DNA from: GCA-003244245 sp964250265
Lineage (GTDB): Bacteria > Actinomycetota > Actinomycetes > Mycobacteriales > Pseudonocardiaceae
DNA length: 17,238 bases
NCBI GenBank assembly: GCA_964250265.1
Contig: CAXUFG010000106.1
Location: forward strand, 1 to 17,238
Direction of reading: 5' to 3'
The notes under the pieces were generated by a model. That model worked only from the letters and a program-made list of their open reading frames with translations, was not told where the DNA came from and did not search any database. Below, in pieces: positions 14,248 through 17,238 of this stretch. The translations under genes and the position numbers were made by a program. Each line of letters starts with the position of its first letter. The first letter of the stretch is position 1.

Positions 14248-15534
14248 ATGACCGCAGCACAGGCTCCACCCCGGCAGGAGTCCGCGCGACCGCGGGAGTC
14301 AATCAGTGCACCGCGCCCCCCGGTGACCGCCCGGCTGCGCTCGAGCGGTTCCCGCCTTGGACCACTACCAGTCATTAACCTGGTGATCTTGGAAATCGGG
14401 CTGGGCCTCGGTCTGGCCCTCATCACGCTCGACACCGGCCTGTGGGCGGCGGCCCTGATCTTGTCGCTGATCGCGGTGCCCCTGGCGCTGGGGCGATGGC
14501 ATGGCCAGTGGCTGGTGCAGTGGGTCCACCTCGCCACTCGCTACCTGGCGCGCTCGCACGGCAGGAGCGTCACCAGCCCGGCCGACACGTCGAGCTCGCA
14601 ACCCGACGATCCCCGGGTCCCCCTGCTCCGGCTGCTCCTCCCGGACCTCACCATCGTGCACAGCGCTGATCGCCAGCGCGAACCACTGGGTCTCGCGCGG
14701 CACCAGGGCGTCTGGACCGCGGTGCTGGAGGTGGACGCCGGAGCATCGATGATCACTCCCGTCGGCAGTGCCACCGGCCTGCCGCTCGGCGCGCTCGCCT
14801 CCTGCCTGGAAGACCGCGGGGTGGAGCTGGACGCGATCCAAGTGATCTGGCATTGCTACCCGGGCAGCGCCGCGTTGCCGTCGTCGTCTCCGGCGCTGCG
14901 TTCGTACCTGGAGGTCCTGGGTCCGCTGCCGGCGGCGGCCCGCCGCACCACCTGGATCGCGGTGCGCCTGGACCCCCGCCGCTGCCCGGCCGCGGTGGCC
15001 GAGCGCGGCGGCGGTGTGATGGGCGCTCACCGGGCGCTGGTCGGTGCGCTGTCCAGGGTGCGCGCAACGCTGGACGCCCGGGGCGTACCAACCCGGCCGC
15101 TGGACGCCGACCAGCTATTGCGCGCCGGGGTCTCCGCCGCTGAGCTGTCCGCGGTGGCCGGCACCAGTCAGCCGGTGGCGCTGAGTGAAGGGTGGACGGC
15201 GGTCACCGCCGCCGGAGTAGGGCACGCCAGCTACGCCATCACCGGTTGGGGGGTCGCCGGTGCTGTACACAACCTCAACGCGCTGACGGGGGTGCGCGCG
15301 CTGTCCACCACGGTGGCCCTGTCGATTTCACCGGGCGAATCAACCGGTGCCGGGGTGGGCGAGGTCGGGCTGCGAGGTCTGATCCGGCTCAGCGCCCGCA
15401 ATCCTGCCGAACTCGAGTCGGCCGACGGCCACTTGCGGGCCGTCTCGCAACGGCTCGGGTTGGCGCTTCGCCCGCTCGGTGGTCTTCAGGTCGCTGGGCT
15501 GGCCGCGACCTTGCCGCTGGGTGCGCCCGGATGA
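14248..15534 (+). CDS. eccE: Type VII secretion protein EccE
   Basis: A 428-residue component of the ESX membrane complex. A Pro/Arg-rich cytosolic N-terminus precedes two close membrane helices (~41-61 and ~64-81), followed by RWHGQWLVQWVHLATRYLAR and a large soluble domain with WTAVLEVD, a layout characteristic of EccE. Mycobacterial ESX-4 lacks this gene, while ESX systems of other actinomycetes have it. GGAGG (14236-14240) lies 7 nt before the ATG, a good start. The 97 bp (or 40 bp) separating it from divergent eccB must hold both promoters. The stop overlaps the next gene by 4 bp (ATGA), implying coupled translation. The N-terminal half is the better match; the C-terminal half is more generic. 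Confidence 0.9.
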   Translation: MTAAQAPPRQESARPRESISAPRPPVTARLRSSGSRLGPLPVINLVILEIGLGLGLALITLDTGLWAAALILSLIAVPLALGRWHGQWLVQWVHLATRYLARSHGRSVTSPADTSSSQPDDPRVPLLRLLLPDLTIVHSADRQREPLGLARHQGVWTAVLEVDAGASMITPVGSATGLPLGALASCLEDRGVELDAIQVIWHCYPGSAALPSSSPALRSYLEVLGPLPAAARRTTWIAVRLDPRRCPAAVAERGGGVMGAHRALVGALSRVRATLDARGVPTRPLDADQLLRAGVSAAELSAVAGTSQPVALSEGWTAVTAAGVGHASYAITGWGVAGAVHNLNALTGVRALSTTVALSISPGESTGAGVGEVGLRGLIRLSARNPAELESADGHLRAVSQRLGLALRPLGGLQVAGLAATLPLGAPG

Positions 15535-16253
15535 GCCGGGTCCTGGGTAACGGCAGCGCAGCAGGTGCAGTGGCGCCCGAGTTCCTGGTCTCCCCCGGCC
15601 TGCTCGACGCGGTCAGCCCCTCCGGCGATCGGGGAGGCATGGTGCTGGGTTGCGGCCCCAACAACGAACCGCTGAGCGTGTCGGTGCTGCGCCCGCAGCC
15701 CACCCGCCTCGTCGTCGTCGGTGGGCTCTACCTGGCCGGCCAGGTCGCGTTGCGGGCGATGGCCACCGGCGCCTGGGTGATCATCGTCACCGGCCGGCCC
15801 GATGCCTGGCAGCTGATTGCTCACGCCGCCGGGACGGGGCCGGATGGACGTCCTGCCCCGCTGGTACAGATCCGCCAGTTGGCGCCGGTCGAGCTGCCTC
15901 GAGCCTCCGAGGATGCACCCCTGCTGGTGGTGCATGACGGCGGCGCGGTGCCTCAGGAACTGTTCCCGCCACGGTCACCGTGGCACACCACCCTGTATGT
16001 GCTGCCTTACCTGCATCCGCAGGCCGGGGGCACCGCGGTCAACGCCGATCTCGTGCTACTCCAGCGGCTTCCGGCCGCCCAGGCGCAGCTCGCCGCCGGC
16101 ATTTGGCAGCTGTCCCCGCCCATGGCTGCGCAATTGTCGGCGTTGACCGACGACGGCGTAGTTGCGCTGGGACCCAACCTGTGGCTGCCGCTGCGGCTGG
16201 TCACCACCCCTGCCGAACGCGAGATCCTCGGCCCAGTCCGCCGGGGAGACTAG
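15531..16253 (+). CDS. Unrecognised protein co-translated with EccE; possible degenerate P-loop fold
   Basis: A 240-residue protein whose ATG sits in the ATGA overlap with the eccE stop, so it belongs to the same transcript. The frame is also open further upstream, but that part overlaps eccE and is rejected. There is no signal peptide and no clear membrane helix. Residues 57-75 (PTRLVVVGGLYLAGQVALR) look like a beta-strand plus loop plus helix resembling a Walker A region, but with no GK(S/T). Residues 82-88 (WVIIVTG) and 130-138 (PLLVVHDGG) look like further core strands, the second placed like a Walker B. Such a pattern could be a nucleotide-free relative of the FtsK/EccC fold. This is inference from short motifs. 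By position it is probably an accessory part of the secretion system; I do not recognise a named family. Confidence 0.8.
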   Translation: MSRVLGNGSAAGAVAPEFLVSPGLLDAVSPSGDRGGMVLGCGPNNEPLSVSVLRPQPTRLVVVGGLYLAGQVALRAMATGAWVIIVTGRPDAWQLIAHAAGTGPDGRPAPLVQIRQLAPVELPRASEDAPLLVVHDGGAVPQELFPPRSPWHTTLYVLPYLHPQAGGTAVNADLVLLQRLPAAQAQLAAGIWQLSPPMAAQLSALTDDGVVALGPNLWLPLRLVTTPAEREILGPVRRGD

Positions 16254-16275
16254 CTCACGGATCGGGCTGGTGAGC
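16253..16275. terminator. Weak candidate terminator between the EccE-linked gene and truA
   Basis: GCTCAC (16253-16258) pairs with GTGAGC (16270-16275) around an 11-nt loop, just after the TAG stop. An alternative long-range pairing, GGATCGG (16259-16265) with CCGATCC (16318-16324), spans most of the 82-bp convergent gap. Neither is as strong as the hairpins at the other convergent junctions. Confidence 0.3.
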
Positions 16276-16335
16276 CGAGCGACCAGGATGCGGACTACCA
16301 AGCATCGCGGGTCTCCGCCGATCCTGTGGGCTGAG

Positions 16336-17238
16336 TCAGCTCGTCGGGCAGCCGGTCAGCGAGCCGGGGTCAGGTGAGGCTAGACGGCGCACGGCGCGGG
16401 TCTGGGCGGCGCGAACCGCCAACTGGTCGTCGTCGGGGTATTCCACGCCGACCAGCGTGAGGCCGTGCGCGGGCGCCACGGTGACCTCGCTGGTCCGGGT
16501 GGTGTGGCGGAGCAGGACGGCAGGCCAGTCCGGGGGACGCCGGCCCTCCCCCACCGCCAGTAGGGCACCCACCAGGCTGCGCACCATCGAGTGACAGAAC
16601 GCGTCCGCTGCGGCGTGGGCGATCAGCAGGTGTGGTTCGTGCCGGGCCCATTCCAGGCGCTGCAGCGCCCGCACTGTGCTGGCGCCCTCCCGGCGACGGC
16701 AGAACGCGGCGAAGTCGTGCTCGCCGAGCAGCAACGCGCTCGCCGTGTTCATCGCGGCGTCGTCAAGCCGGCGGGGGTGGCTCAGGGTGTCGTACCGGCG
16801 CAGCGGATCGACTCCCCATGGGGCGTCGCACACCCGGTACCGGTAGTGCCGCCGCAGCGCGGAGAAGCGCGCATCGAAGGCGCGCGGCACTTGCCGCACC
16901 GCGGGGACGCGGAGATCCGGCGGTAGTAGCCGAGCCAGCCGGTGGACGAGCAGTTCAGGGGACAGCGTCTCGGGCGGCACATCGAGGTGCGCGACCTGCC
17001 CAGTGGCGTGCACCCCGGCGTCGGTGCGTCCCGCGACGGTGAGGGAGGCCGGTATCCGCGCAACGGTCGCCAGGGCGTCCTCCAGCACTCCCTGGACGGT
17101 GCGCCGCCCTGGTTGGCGGGCCCATCCAGAGAAACCAGCGCCGTCATAGCTGATGTCCAGGCGGTAGCGCCCGCGCCCCCGCGCGCCCCGGGGGGGGCGG
17201 GGGGGGGGGCGGGGGTGTGGGGGGGGGGGGGCGGGGGG
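16336..17238 (-). CDS. truA: tRNA pseudouridine synthase A (5' end lost in poly-G tract)
   Basis: The enzyme that makes pseudouridine at positions 38-40 of the tRNA anticodon stem. Readable sequence begins GRYRLDISYDGAGFSGWARQ just left of ~17175 and includes RRTVQGVLEDAL, then AGRTDAGVHATGQVAHLD with the catalytic Asp codon at 17020-17022. Further conserved blocks are RRHYRYRV, HDFAAFCR and HSMVRSLVGALLAVG. The stop is TGA at 16336-16338. About 280 residues of genuine sequence are visible, normal for the family, so only a few N-terminal residues are missing. Upstream of ~17178 the frame reads only Pro/Arg/Gly codons from a poly-G/C run to the window edge, with no start codon, and should not be trusted. 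A GTG at 17088 is an internal valine codon, not the start. In actinobacteria truA commonly follows rplQ and flanks ESX-4. Confidence 0.93.
   Translation of the reverse strand, partial: PPAPPPPHPRPPPRPPRGARGRGRYRLDISYDGAGFSGWARQPGRRTVQGVLEDALATVARIPASLTVAGRTDAGVHATGQVAHLDVPPETLSPELLVHRLARLLPPDLRVPAVRQVPRAFDARFSALRRHYRYRVCDAPWGVDPLRRYDTLSHPRRLDDAAMNTASALLLGEHDFAAFCRRREGASTVRALQRLEWARHEPHLLIAHAAADAFCHSMVRSLVGALLAVGEGRRPPDWPAVLLRHTTRTSEVTVAPAHGLTLVGVEYPDDDQLAVRAAQTRAVRRLASPDPGSLTGCPTS
17188..17238. repeat. Poly-G/C low-complexity tract at the window end
   Basis: From 17188 on almost every base is G, with isolated C and T. This ends abruptly against normal coding sequence of truA exactly at the window edge. 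Poly-G tails arise when two-colour sequencing chemistry reads no signal as G, so an assembly artefact at a contig end is more likely than real DNA. Confidence 0.75.

Noticed and set aside
14151..14537. Upstream extension of eccB by up to 129 codons
   Set aside because: It would overlap the eccE coding region in antisense, and the EccB family hallmark begins within 10 residues of ATG 14150.
15192..15530. Upstream extension of the small EccE-linked gene
   Set aside because: This part lies inside eccE in another frame and is Arg-rich; the ATGA overlap gives a natural start at 15531.

Overview
The window is high-GC DNA (roughly two-thirds G+C) with actinobacterial gene content, codon use and start-site habits. 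The strongest placement clue is a type VII secretion (ESX) core laid out like the Mycobacterium tuberculosis esx-4 locus beside truA. The presence of EccE in the cluster and of a SARP/NB-ARC-type regulator fits a non-mycobacterial actinomycete, perhaps of the Pseudonocardiales. Genus and species cannot be fixed from the sequence alone.

Left part (1-4881). A large transcriptional regulator (winged helix, BTAD domain, start of an NB-ARC-like ATPase) runs leftward off the window edge. Divergent from it, behind an apparently leaderless promoter, is a complete class I valyl-tRNA synthetase whose motifs resemble the archaeal/Rickettsia lineage rather than the ordinary actinobacterial enzyme. After an intergenic region holding a 67-bp interrupted palindrome comes a two-domain VOC (glyoxalase-fold) protein related to the mycobacterial 27-kDa antigen Cfp30B.

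Middle and right part (4934-16253). This is the type VII secretion core: eccC (-), eccD-mycP (+, overlapping by 4 bp), eccB (-), and eccE plus a small unrecognised protein (+, overlapping by 4 bp). EccC is the three-ATPase motor. EccB, EccD and EccE are the other membrane-complex components, and MycP is the membrane-anchored subtilisin-like mycosin. The gene orientations match eccC4(-) eccD4(+) mycP4(+) eccB4(-) truA(-) of M. tuberculosis. No WXG100 (Esx) substrate gene is present: the place beside the 3' end of eccC, where the mycobacterial locus leads on to esxU/esxT, holds the convergent VOC gene. The genes eccC and eccD diverge from a 699-bp non-coding region with a perfect 23-bp inverted repeat. 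EccD carries an unusual N-terminal run of six 9-residue repeats encoded by a 27-bp minisatellite.

Right end (16254-17238). truA (tRNA pseudouridine synthase A) runs leftward and lacks a recognisable start, because the last ~50 bases are a poly-G/C tract that looks like an assembly or sequencing artefact at a contig end.

Long perfect hairpins sit at two of the convergent junctions (VOC/eccC and mycP/eccB) and probably act as bidirectional terminators. The main points for a second look are the eccD minisatellite, the small protein after EccE with a P-loop-like but lysine-less motif, the unusual ValRS, the two large palindromes and the missing Esx genes.
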